64,000 bases of DNA from Solibacteraceae bacterium (GTDB lineage: Bacteria; Acidobacteriota; Terriglobia; Bryobacterales; Bryobacteraceae), in the NCBI GenBank assembly GCA_026984795.1, contig JALSRK010000038.1, positions 118,789 to 182,788 of the forward strand, in the 5' to 3' direction. The position numbers and the translations under genes were made by a program. Shown here piece after piece: positions 57,423-64,000 of the stretch (position 1 is the first letter of the stretch; every line of letters starts with the position of its first letter). A model generated the notes under the pieces. It was given only the letters and a program-made list of their open reading frames with translations. It was not told the DNA's origin and did not search any database.

Positions 57423-58238
57423 TTACGGGGCGATCCGGTAAGGGCGGATGATCTTGAAGGTGCGCCGCCAGCGCGTCTTGGTGAAGAAGTTCTGAGCCAG
57501 GTCCAGCAGGTGGTCCAGGCCGATGCCCGTATCCACGAGCTGCTCGGTGGGTGCGTCGTAAGACCAGTAAATGATCACCGGCTTGCCGATGATGTTCTTG
57601 CGCGGCACGAAACCCCAGTAGCGGCTGTCGAGGGAGGCGTCGCGGTTGTCGCCCATGACGAAGTAACTGTTCGGCGGCACGACGACCCAGCCGTCCTCGA
57701 CATTGTTGGCCAGCATCTCCCGGGCCGGCGTGTAAAGCCGGACGTTCGGCTCGCTCGGAAAATTGTCCCGGTAGGAGTCGATGTAGTCGGTGCTGTGATA
57801 GGCGTACGGCTCATCGAGCCGTCTGCCGTTCAGGTAGACCTGCTTGTTGACGATCTTGAGCCGGTCGCCCGGAACCCCGATGACCCGCTTCACGAACGTC
57901 TGGGAAATGTCGATCGGGTAGCGGAAAACGATGATGTCCCCCCTTTTGACGTCCTCGTACGGCAGCAGGTACTTGCTCACCGGTCCGGCCGGCGCATAGG
58001 CGAGCTTGTCGACGAGCAGGTGATCGCCGATCAGCAACGTCTCTTCCATGGAACCGGTGGGAATGACGAAAGCCTGCACCAGCGTCGTGGTGCCGAACAG
58101 CAGCAGGAGAATCGTTACCGTCCATTCGGCGATGGTTCCGCGCTGCGGCGGGGACTTGGCGGCCTGCGTCTTTCCTCTCGACTCCTGAATCGCTTCCTCT
58201 TTGGCGGCGGACAATTCCTGTTTCTCCAGCGTTCTCAA
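57423..58238 (-). CDS. lepB: Signal peptidase I
   Basis: 271 aa. One membrane helix (about 38-58) precedes the catalytic Ser63 in IPTGSMEETLLIGDHLLV. The general base Lys117 is in TFVKRVIGVPGD, and GDNRDASLDSRYWGFVP is the third conserved box. It cleaves signal peptides of Sec- and Tat-exported proteins on the outer face of the inner membrane. It is close to the translation and secretion genes ffh, rplS and rnhB, as in many bacteria. Confidence 0.97.
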   Translation of the reverse strand: MRTLEKQELSAAKEEAIQESRGKTQAAKSPPQRGTIAEWTVTILLLLFGTTTLVQAFVIPTGSMEETLLIGDHLLVDKLAYAPAGPVSKYLLPYEDVKRGDIIVFRYPIDISQTFVKRVIGVPGDRLKIVNKQVYLNGRRLDEPYAYHSTDYIDSYRDNFPSEPNVRLYTPAREMLANNVEDGWVVVPPNSYFVMGDNRDASLDSRYWGFVPRKNIIGKPVIIYWSYDAPTEQLVDTGIGLDHLLDLAQNFFTKTRWRRTFKIIRPYRIAP

Positions 58239-58279
58239 GGATCTGTTCCCATTCTAGCCGATGTGCCGCAGCGTCCTGC

Positions 58280-58615
58280 TCACTCCGGAGTCCGCCGGCG
58301 TCCGCCGAAACGCGGCATCCGGAAGACTTCGGCGAGGGCTACGTAGAAATTCACCAGTCCCAGGCCGCTCACGGCGCCACGGAAGTACGGGTTCATCCAG
58401 ATCTCCCGCCACTCGGGGCTGACCCAGCCGAAATAGTTCAGCGACCAGTAATGGGACCACGGAAACGCCAGCAGGAAAAGCCCCATCTCGAAGCACAAAA
58501 TGGCCACGAACAAGTTGCCCAACCCCCGGAAACGTTCCGCCATGCCCTGTCCGCCCGCCGCGCTCACCTCTGCCACCGCGTCTCTTGGCGCCCCAGCCGG
58601 CATCGAATGGTTCAT
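58280..58615 (-). CDS. Small two-helix membrane protein between rnhB and lepB
   Basis: 111 aa. Two hydrophobic segments (about 34-53 and 80-98) flank the Trp/Tyr-rich loop WSHYWSLNYFGWVSPEWREIW. The start codon lies one base after the rnhB stop (TGAGATG), so it is translationally coupled; ATG at 58603 is an alternative. I do not recognise the family. Its place between rnhB and lepB suggests a membrane-related housekeeping role, but nothing shows it. Confidence 0.75.
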   Translation of the reverse strand: MNHSMPAGAPRDAVAEVSAAGGQGMAERFRGLGNLFVAILCFEMGLFLLAFPWSHYWSLNYFGWVSPEWREIWMNPYFRGAVSGLGLVNFYVALAEVFRMPRFGGRRRTPE

Positions 58616-58616
58616 C

Positions 58617-59339
58617 TCAATCGGCCCCGCGGAACAGACCGAGCTGCCCTTCCCCGCCCCCGGAGCCGGCCTTCCGGCGTCTCGGCGGAGGCGGAAGCCC
58701 GCAGACCTCGCGGACCGGGGCGAAGCTGCGGCGATGTTCCGGCGTCGGCCCCAGGCGCGCCAGAGCCTCGAGATGTTCCCGGGTGCCGTAGCCCTTGTGC
58801 CGCGCCAGCCCGTAGCCGGGGTAGACGCAGTCGAGCCGCCGCAAGCAGGCGTCGCGCTCCACTTTGGCCAGGATCGACGCCGCGGCGATCGAGATGCAGC
58901 GCACATCTCCCTTGACGAGGGCCTTCTGCGGAGCCTCGGCGTCCAACTGCAAGGCATCCACCAACAGATAATCGGCCGGTGGGTCCAGTTGCTCGAGAGC
59001 GCGCTTCATGGCCAGCCGGGAAGCCTGATAGATGTTGATGCGATCGATTTCGGCGGCGCTGGCGCTGGCCACGGCCCAGGCAGCGGCGTGGCGGCGGATC
59101 AGGCCGGCGAGCCGCTCGCGTTCTTCCGGGGGAAGCTGCTTGCTGTCGCACAGCCCGGGCACCGGCTTTTCAGGGGAGAGAACCACCGCCGCGGCGAAGA
59201 CGGGACCGAACAGGCAGCCGCGGCCAGCCTCATCCAGTCCAGCGATGCGCCGGTACCCCATCGCCCGGGCCGCGCGCTCAAACTCATCCGAGCACACCGC
59301 CGCCCCGCTCTCTTTCGCCGCTCGTCCGGTTCCCGCCAC
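58617..59339 (-). CDS. rnhB: Ribonuclease HII
   Basis: 240 aa from GTG 59339. The RNase HII signature YRRIAGLDEAGRGCLFGPV gives the first catalytic Asp and Glu; LLVDALQLD and SIAAASILAKVERD complete the site. It cuts RNA in RNA/DNA hybrids, especially single ribonucleotides in DNA. About 25 extra residues precede the domain, so an internal ATG (MGYRRIAG) could be the real start. It sits 14 nt after rplS. Confidence 0.96.
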   Translation of the reverse strand: MAGTGRAAKESGAAVCSDEFERAARAMGYRRIAGLDEAGRGCLFGPVFAAAVVLSPEKPVPGLCDSKQLPPEERERLAGLIRRHAAAWAVASASAAEIDRINIYQASRLAMKRALEQLDPPADYLLVDALQLDAEAPQKALVKGDVRCISIAAASILAKVERDACLRRLDCVYPGYGLARHKGYGTREHLEALARLGPTPEHRRSFAPVREVCGLPPPPRRRKAGSGGGEGQLGLFRGAD

Positions 59340-59353
59340 AGGCCGCCCCGGAA

Positions 59354-59734
59354 CTAACCGTTGTTCTGATTCTTCTTGCCGAAGTTGGTTTCGCGCTCCT
59401 TGAGACGCGCGGCTCTGCCGCGGAGCTTCCTCAGGTAATAGAGCTTCGCCCGCCGAGCCTTGCCGGTCCGCACGACTCGGATCGATTCAATCACCGGGGC
59501 GTGGATGGGAAAAATGCGCTCGACGGCCTGCCCGAAGCTCATCTTGCGTACGGTGATCGTCTCGCTGATACCGCGGTTGTTGCGGGCGATCACGGTGCCT
59601 TCAAACGCCTGGAGGCGCTCTTTTTCGCCTTCCTTGATCCGGACCTGCACGCGGACCGTGTCGCCGGGGCGGAATTCCGGGATGTCGCTCCGCATCTGTT
59701 TCTTGTTCCACTTTTCAATCAATTCGTTCGTCAT
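59354..59734 (-). CDS. rplS: 50S ribosomal protein L19
   Basis: 126 aa. [35 protein letters not shown] and [20 protein letters not shown] are the L19 hallmarks. It lies at the 30S-50S interface. It follows trmD by 14 nt in the usual rpsP-rimM-trmD-rplS order. Confidence 0.98.
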   Translation of the reverse strand: MTNELIEKWNKKQMRSDIPEFRPGDTVRVQVRIKEGEKERLQAFEGTVIARNNRGISETITVRKMSFGQAVERIFPIHAPVIESIRVVRTGKARRAKLYYLRKLRGRAARLKERETNFGKKNQNNG

Positions 59735-59748
59735 TTCGAACCGTACCT

Positions 59749-60465
59749 CTAATCCTTCGATTCCGTCGCCGCGGCGCCGGCCGTCCCTTCTAACAACTCC
59801 GGACGATTTCGCGCCGTCTTTTCGAGCGCGGCCGCCCGCCGCCAGCGCCGGATCTCCGCGTGGTTGCCGCTGAGCAGCACTTCGGGGACCTTCCAGCCCC
59901 GGAACTCGGCCGGACGCGTATATTGCGGGCAGTCCAGCAGGCCGTCGCCGGCAAACGATTCGGCCAACGCCGACCGCCGGTTGCCCAGTACGCCGGGCGC
60001 CAGCCGCGACACCACGTCGATCACCACCGCCGCAGCCAGCTCACCTCCGCTCAGCACATAGTCTCCTATTGATAATTCCTCATCGGCGAGATGCTCCGCC
60101 ACCCGCTCGTCTACGCCTTCGTAGCGGCCGCAGATCAGCAGGATCTCGTCCATCTCGCTCAGCTCCATGGCCGTCCGCTGGCGGAAGAGCCGGCCCTGGG
60201 CGGACAGCAACACAATCTTTTGCCGCTCGGAACGCGCCGGGAAGATCTCCTCGGCAGCCGCGAAGATCGGCTCCGGCTTCAGCACCATTCCTTCTCCGCC
60301 GCCGAAAGGCCGGTCGTCCACGGTCTTGTGCCGGTCCGCCGTCCAGCTCCGGAGGTCGTGGATCCGGATGCGGATCCGACCGGCTTTGACGGCCCGGCCG
60401 ACGACCCCGTAATCGAAGGGGCCGCGGAAGAACTCCGGGAAGATCGTCAGTACGTGGAACGTCAC
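59749..60465 (-). CDS. trmD: tRNA (guanine-N1)-methyltransferase
   Basis: 238 aa from GTG 60465, which overlaps the rimM stop (GTGA). Knotted SPOUT fold signatures: [71 protein letters not shown] and [20 protein letters not shown]. It methylates G37 of tRNAs next to the anticodon. The 4-nt overlap settles the GTG start. Confidence 0.97.
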   Translation of the reverse strand: MTFHVLTIFPEFFRGPFDYGVVGRAVKAGRIRIRIHDLRSWTADRHKTVDDRPFGGGEGMVLKPEPIFAAAEEIFPARSERQKIVLLSAQGRLFRQRTAMELSEMDEILLICGRYEGVDERVAEHLADEELSIGDYVLSGGELAAAVVIDVVSRLAPGVLGNRRSALAESFAGDGLLDCPQYTRPAEFRGWKVPEVLLSGNHAEIRRWRRAAALEKTARNRPELLEGTAGAAATESKD

Positions 60466-61052
60466 TCCCGGTTCAGCTCCAGCAATCCTTCCGGCGGGTC
60501 GATCTCGATCTCCCGGCGTTCGACATCGACCCGCACGCAAATCTCTCCGGTGAAGGGGATGAGGATCTCCCCGCCACCCTCGCCTTCGACCTGGAGCAGG
60601 CCGCTGCCGCCGGCCTCCAGGAAGTCGGCGACCCGGCCCAGGCGGCGTCCGGTCCTGTGGTCCAGAACGGCGCAGCCGACCAGATCGGATTGATAATACT
60701 CATCGGGCGGAAGCGGGAAGCGCTCGGCCAGCGGGACGCAAACTTCGGCTCCCCGCAGCTTCTCTGCTTCCGAGATGGAATCGACACCCTTGAACTTGAA
60801 GATCAACCGGGCGCCGTGCTCCCAAGTCTCTTCCACCTCGAACTTCCGAACCTCGTTGGGGAAGCCTTCGGCGCCTCTCAGCGCTACCCATTTCAGCCCG
60901 GCGAAACGCTCGGGGTGGCTGCTCAAAGAGACCGCGGAAAGTTCCCCGCGGCGGCCCCGGGTCCGCATCAGGCGCGCGACCGTCACCCACTCCCCGGAGG
61001 GGCCCTCCCCCTGCCGCTGCGTGCCCTCTGGCGATCCTTCGCCGGATTGCAC
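60462..61052 (-). CDS. rimM: Ribosome maturation factor RimM
   Basis: 196 aa. The N-terminal RimM domain begins WVTVARLMRTRGRRGELSAV and includes GVDSISEAEKLRGAEVCVPL. The C-terminal PRC-barrel is seen in LVGCAVLDHRTGRRLGRVAD, LLQVEGEGGGEILIPF and the closing VDVERREIEIDPPEGLLEL. It helps 30S subunit maturation through S19. It is 9 nt after khpA and overlaps trmD. Confidence 0.96.
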   Translation of the reverse strand: MQSGEGSPEGTQRQGEGPSGEWVTVARLMRTRGRRGELSAVSLSSHPERFAGLKWVALRGAEGFPNEVRKFEVEETWEHGARLIFKFKGVDSISEAEKLRGAEVCVPLAERFPLPPDEYYQSDLVGCAVLDHRTGRRLGRVADFLEAGGSGLLQVEGEGGGEILIPFTGEICVRVDVERREIEIDPPEGLLELNRE

Positions 61053-61061
61053 AGCCGCGAA

Positions 61062-61301
61062 TTACTCCAGGATCTCCAGAGTGAAGCGACGGTTGAGCTT
61101 CATCCCGGCGGCGCCGAGAAGCGTCCGAATCGACCGCGCGGTCCGGCCCTGCTTGCCGATCACTTTGCCCAAATCACTCGGCGCGACGCGTAGTTCGAGA
61201 ACAGTGACTTGCTCCCCTTGTACCTCGCGCACGCTGACCTGATCCGGGATGTCAACCAGAGCCTTCGCGATCTCCTCGACGAGTTCCTTCATCCCTGCCA
61301 T
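61062..61301 (-). CDS. khpA: KH-domain RNA-binding protein KhpA
   Basis: 79 aa from ATG 61301 ([10 protein letters not shown]); TAGGAG 9 nt upstream decides against the ATG at 61319. A single KH domain with the GxxG loop in [19 protein letters not shown]. The family (YlqC/KhpA) binds small RNAs and mRNAs and sits between rpsP and rimM in many genomes, as here. The 61320-61514 gap upstream contains a 6-bp hairpin (TCCGGG/CCCGGA, around 61382) and no gene. Confidence 0.94.
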   Translation of the reverse strand: MAGMKELVEEIAKALVDIPDQVSVREVQGEQVTVLELRVAPSDLGKVIGKQGRTARSIRTLLGAAGMKLNRRFTLEILE

Positions 61302-61514
61302 GACAGCGTCTCCTATCACACAGCTTGAACATCCGGCGGTTCCCCTCGACAGATATCCAAGTCACTATTTCGACCCTTTGTCCGGGCAGGAACCCGGAGA
61401 GATATGCTGTCCTGACTAGATGATAACACCGTTAAGGCCTTGAACCGCAGGGCCCTTGTCGTAAAAGATCCGCGCGCCGGGTACCGCAGGACAACCGGCC
61501 GATCACCCGCAGGC

Positions 61515-61784
61515 TCAGCCCGCCGGGGCCTCCGCCGGCTCCTCGGCCGGCTTCTCGACGGCCTTCATCAGCCGCCTCACCGTGTCGGACGGCTGGGCGC
61601 CGACGCCGATCCAGTACTGGATCCGGTCGAGCTTGAGCACGATCTCCGGCGGGTCGGTCCGGGGGTTGTAATGCCCCACGATCTCGATGCAGTCGCTGTC
61701 GCGCGCTTTGCGTTTGTCAATCACCACGACCCGGTAAGTCGGCTTCTTCTTGGCGCCGAACCGGGCCAGTCGAATTGCTACCAT
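61515..61784 (-). CDS. rpsP: 30S ribosomal protein S16
   Basis: 89 aa. VAIRLARFGAKKKPTYRVVVI and GHYNPRTDPPEIVLKLDRIQ are diagnostic, followed by a short Glu/Ala tail. GAGGT lies 5 nt before ATG. The 61785-61856 upstream gap carries AT-rich TATATA-type boxes, so a separate promoter in addition to that of ffh is possible. Confidence 0.98.
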   Translation of the reverse strand: MVAIRLARFGAKKKPTYRVVVIDKRKARDSDCIEIVGHYNPRTDPPEIVLKLDRIQYWIGVGAQPSDTVRRLMKAVEKPAEEPAEAPAG

Positions 61785-61856
61785 CGCTACCTCGAACTCC
61801 TTATATATCTTAGCCAGTTAAGTTTACCAGCCCGCCTCCATCCGGCGGCCCGGCAA

Positions 61857-63230
61857 TCAACGGAAGCCCCGCGGCAGGGCCGGCGGCAGCTTCATCTTGG
61901 CCATCTTCTTGGCCATCCGCTTGCCCATGAAGCCGCCGGTGAGGCTCCGCATCATCTTGCGGGCCTGGCCGTACTGTTTCAAAAGGCGGTTGACTTCCTG
62001 GACCGTCGTGCCGCTGCCCTTGGCGATGCGGCGGCGGCGCGAGCCGTTGATGATCATGTGGTTGCGCCGTTCCTGGGGCGTCATCGAATCGATGATCGCC
62101 ACCACCCGCGTCAGCTCCTTCTCGTCGATTTCGACGTTGCGCATCCCCTTCAACGGTCCGATCTCGGGCATCATCTTGAGCAGCGATTCGAGCGGCCCGA
62201 GCTTGCGGAGCTGCACGAGCTGGTCGCGGAAGTCCTCGAGGGTGAATTCGTTCTCGAGGATCTTGCGCTGCATCTGCTCGGCCTGCTTCTGGTCGATCTG
62301 CTCCTCGACCTTCTCGATCAGGCTGAGCACGTCACCCATGCCGAGGATGCGCGAAGCCATCCGGTCCGGGTGGAACGGCTCCAGCGCGTCGAGCTTCTCG
62401 CCGACGCCGACGAACTTGAGCGGCTGGCCGGTCACCTGCCGGATCGACAGGGCCGCCCCGCCCCGGGCGTCGCCGTCCATCTTGGTCAGGATGATCCCGG
62501 TGATGCCCAGGCGCTCGTGGAACTGCGAGGCGCTCTTGACGGCGTCCTGGCCGGTCATGGCGTCGGCGACGAAGAGGATCTCAGTGGGCCTCAGCGCTTC
62601 CTTGAGCTGGGCCAGCTCCTCCATCAAAGCGTCGTCGATGTGCAGGCGTCCGGCGGTGTCCACCAGCACCACGTCCTTGCCGCTCTGCACCGCCTGGACC
62701 CGCGCCGAACGGGCCAGCCGCACGGGATCCTTTTCCTCCTCGGGCTTGCCCTCGTAGACCGGCAGGTTCAACTGGCGGCCGAGAACAGCGAGCTGCTTGC
62801 GCGCCGCCGGCCGGTAGACGTCCACCGAGACCATCAACGGGTCGTGTCCGTTCTTCGACAGCCAGCGGGCCAGCTTGCCGGTGGTGGTGGTCTTGCCCGA
62901 GCCCTGGAGGCCGACGATGAGAATCGAGGTCGGCGGGTCGTTTGAGAAGCGCAGCCGCGAGTGATGGCTGCCGAGGATCTTCACCAACTCGTCACGGACG
63001 ATCTTGACCACCTGCTGGCTCGGCGAGAGCGCGGTGAGCACCTCTTCGCCCATCGCCTTCTCGCGGATGTTGGCGATGAGCTCCTTGACGACCTTGAAGT
63101 GCACGTCGGCCTCGAGCAGCGCCATGCGGATCTCCCGCAGGGCCTGCTCCATGTTCTCGGCCGTGAGCTTGCCCTCTCCGCGCAGGTTCTTGAAGACCCG
63201 CTGGAGCTTGTCAGTGAGATTCTCGAACAT
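61857..63230 (-). CDS. ffh: Signal recognition particle GTPase Ffh
   Basis: 457 aa. The N domain is 1-90; the G domain has the P-loop GLQGSGKTTTTGKLA, DVYRPAARKQLAVL, VDTAGRLHID and the specificity motif TKMDGDARGG. The C-terminal M domain is methionine-rich (MMPEIGPLKGM, RKMMRSLTGGFMGKRMAKKM) and contains the RNA-binding helix-turn-helix with NGSRRRRIAKGSGTTVQEVN. It targets nascent membrane proteins to the translocon with SRP RNA, which is not in this window. Minus-strand TAGAAT at 63348-63343 may be its -10. Confidence 0.98.
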   Translation of the reverse strand: MFENLTDKLQRVFKNLRGEGKLTAENMEQALREIRMALLEADVHFKVVKELIANIREKAMGEEVLTALSPSQQVVKIVRDELVKILGSHHSRLRFSNDPPTSILIVGLQGSGKTTTTGKLARWLSKNGHDPLMVSVDVYRPAARKQLAVLGRQLNLPVYEGKPEEEKDPVRLARSARVQAVQSGKDVVLVDTAGRLHIDDALMEELAQLKEALRPTEILFVADAMTGQDAVKSASQFHERLGITGIILTKMDGDARGGAALSIRQVTGQPLKFVGVGEKLDALEPFHPDRMASRILGMGDVLSLIEKVEEQIDQKQAEQMQRKILENEFTLEDFRDQLVQLRKLGPLESLLKMMPEIGPLKGMRNVEIDEKELTRVVAIIDSMTPQERRNHMIINGSRRRRIAKGSGTTVQEVNRLLKQYGQARKMMRSLTGGFMGKRMAKKMAKMKLPPALPRGFR

Positions 63231-63521
63231 GTCGCGTTCCGGTCAGGCCGCCCCGAACGGCCGGCAGCGCGCAAGCACGGTGCGGCCGCGAGTGGGCGCG
63301 TGGGATCCCGGAGTTCCGGCGTGCCGCGAAGGCGGTGCTTTCATTCTAAAACATCCGGACCGGGGACTGCGACGGTGCAGGCAGCCGGGCCATCCCGCCT
63401 CCGGCCGGTTCCCTGCCCCGGTTCTCCGCCGAAAAACCTGCTCCCTTCCCCGGCGGGCGGCGTCTCATGAGAAGAGCCTCGGACCGCCTGTATGGCGGGC
63501 TCGAGGGAAGGAATCGTTTAC
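63231..63521. other. Divergent intergenic region between ffh and the last gene
   Basis: About 290 bases. TAGAAT on the minus strand (63348-63343) is a possible ffh -10 with a leader of about 105 nt. I see no gene. Confidence 0.4.
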
Positions 63522-64000
63522 GTGCGCAATCTGTTGACTCGTTTCCTCGGCCTGGCGACCCTGCTCGGGCTGCTGTTTTTGTTGCTCCCGGCGGCCGAAG
63601 AGCCCGAGGCCGAACTTGGCTGGCCGCGGGAGATCGACGCTCCCAAGGTGACGATCGTCGTCTACCAGCCCCAGGCCGATGCCCTGGCGGGCAACCGCCT
63701 CACCGGCCGCGCCGCCTTCATGGTCAAGCCGAAAGAGAAAGGCCCGGACGGCAAGGAGCAGGAGCCGGTCTTCGGCGTCTTCTGGATGGAGGCCAGGATC
63801 TCCACTGACCGCGACGCCCGGCTGGTGACGCTGCACGAGCTCAAGGTGACCCGGGTGCGCTTCCCCGACATCACCGACGAACAGGAGAAGAAGTTCGCCG
63901 GCATCGTCGGGCCCCAGATCAAGGAGTGGTACCCGGTCTTCTCGCTCGACGCGCTGACCACCGGCCTGGCGGCGGCCCGCGAGGAGCAGGCGGCGGCTGA
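63522..64000 (+). CDS. Exported protein, unknown function (3' end outside window)
   Basis: At least 159 codons open from GTG 63522 to the window edge. GAGGGAAGGA 9 nt upstream favours this start over the in-frame ATG at 63492. A signal peptide (FLGLATLLGLLFLLLPAAEE) is followed by PREIDAPKVTIVVYQPQADALAGNRLTGRAAF and WMEARISTDRDARLVTLHELKV, a beta-rich soluble part. The wording KVTIVVYQPQ...GRAAF is seen in hypothetical proteins of environmental bacteria. I cannot name a function. Confidence 0.75.
   Translation, partial: MRNLLTRFLGLATLLGLLFLLLPAAEEPEAELGWPREIDAPKVTIVVYQPQADALAGNRLTGRAAFMVKPKEKGPDGKEQEPVFGVFWMEARISTDRDARLVTLHELKVTRVRFPDITDEQEKKFAGIVGPQIKEWYPVFSLDALTTGLAAAREEQAAA

Noticed and set aside
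1..64000. tRNA, rRNA, SRP RNA, CRISPR, insertion sequence or prophage
   Set aside because: I looked for cloverleaf T-arm patterns, regularly spaced repeats, transposase motifs and terminal inverted repeats and saw none. A covariance-model scan would be decisive for small RNAs.

Overview
The window is GC-rich, densely packed bacterial chromosome with no tRNA, rRNA, CRISPR array, insertion sequence or phage gene that I can see. The gene set points to the Acidobacteriota, probably a Bryobacterales/Solibacter-like lineage. This is inference from an Oar-type TonB-dependent receptor with an N-terminal carboxypeptidase-regulatory domain, many exported FG-GAP/VCBS propellers, Tat-exported hydrolases, several Gfo/Idh/MocA oxidoreductases and xylose-isomerase-like TIM barrels, and a zf-HC2 anti-sigma factor with a very large extracytoplasmic part.

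Layout. 1-7.3 kb: a partial protein, an exported PepSY-like lipoprotein, deoC, a TIM-barrel isomerase, a small membrane protein and two Tat-exported glycoside-hydrolase-like proteins. 7.4-15 kb: the TonB receptor, its probable anti-sigma and ECF sigma genes, and an exported TPR protein. 15-31.3 kb: a sugar/glycan catabolic locus (sulfatase, three FG-GAP/VCBS proteins, split transketolase, LacI-family regulator, Gfo/Idh/MocA oxidoreductase, an exported protein of unknown family, acylating aldehyde dehydrogenase with its partner 4-hydroxy-2-oxoacid aldolase, and a zinc alcohol dehydrogenase). 31.5-38.8 kb: an exported heme protein, another oxidoreductase/isomerase pair, NhaA, an HMGL-family acyltransferase next to a phosphotransacylase, and an exported methyltransferase. 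38.8-44.3 kb: glycosyltransferases, a macrodomain protein and a HAD phosphatase. 44.5-56.3 kb: FKBP, an S9-type hydrolase that lacks its nucleophile serine, a SET-domain methyltransferase, OmpH/Skp, an alkaline phosphatase-like protein, a tetraheme cytochrome, a patatin, an EEP-fold phosphatase and an ArgD-like aminotransferase. 56.3-63.2 kb: a housekeeping run on the minus strand (ffh, rpsP, khpA, rimM, trmD, rplS, rnhB, a small membrane protein, lepB, manC).

The most notable system is the 15-31 kb locus. A perfect 12-bp palindrome, GAAAACGTTTTC, occurs three times and a one-mismatch copy once. Each copy lies at the head of one of the transcription units of the locus, and the gene for a LacI-family repressor sits in the middle. 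The copies tie together sulfatase-VCBS, VCBS-transketolase, oxidoreductase with the divergent unknown-mhpF-mhpE operon, and dehydrogenase-VCBS. I read it as a single regulon that takes a (sulfated?) sugar from outside the cell to pyruvate and an acyl-CoA. The substrate is unknown.

A second theme is transcription starting at the start codon. Several genes outside the operons have a TANNNT box exactly 7 nt (or close to it) before ATG/GTG and no Shine-Dalgarno sequence, whereas internal operon genes have good Shine-Dalgarno sequences or stop/start overlaps.
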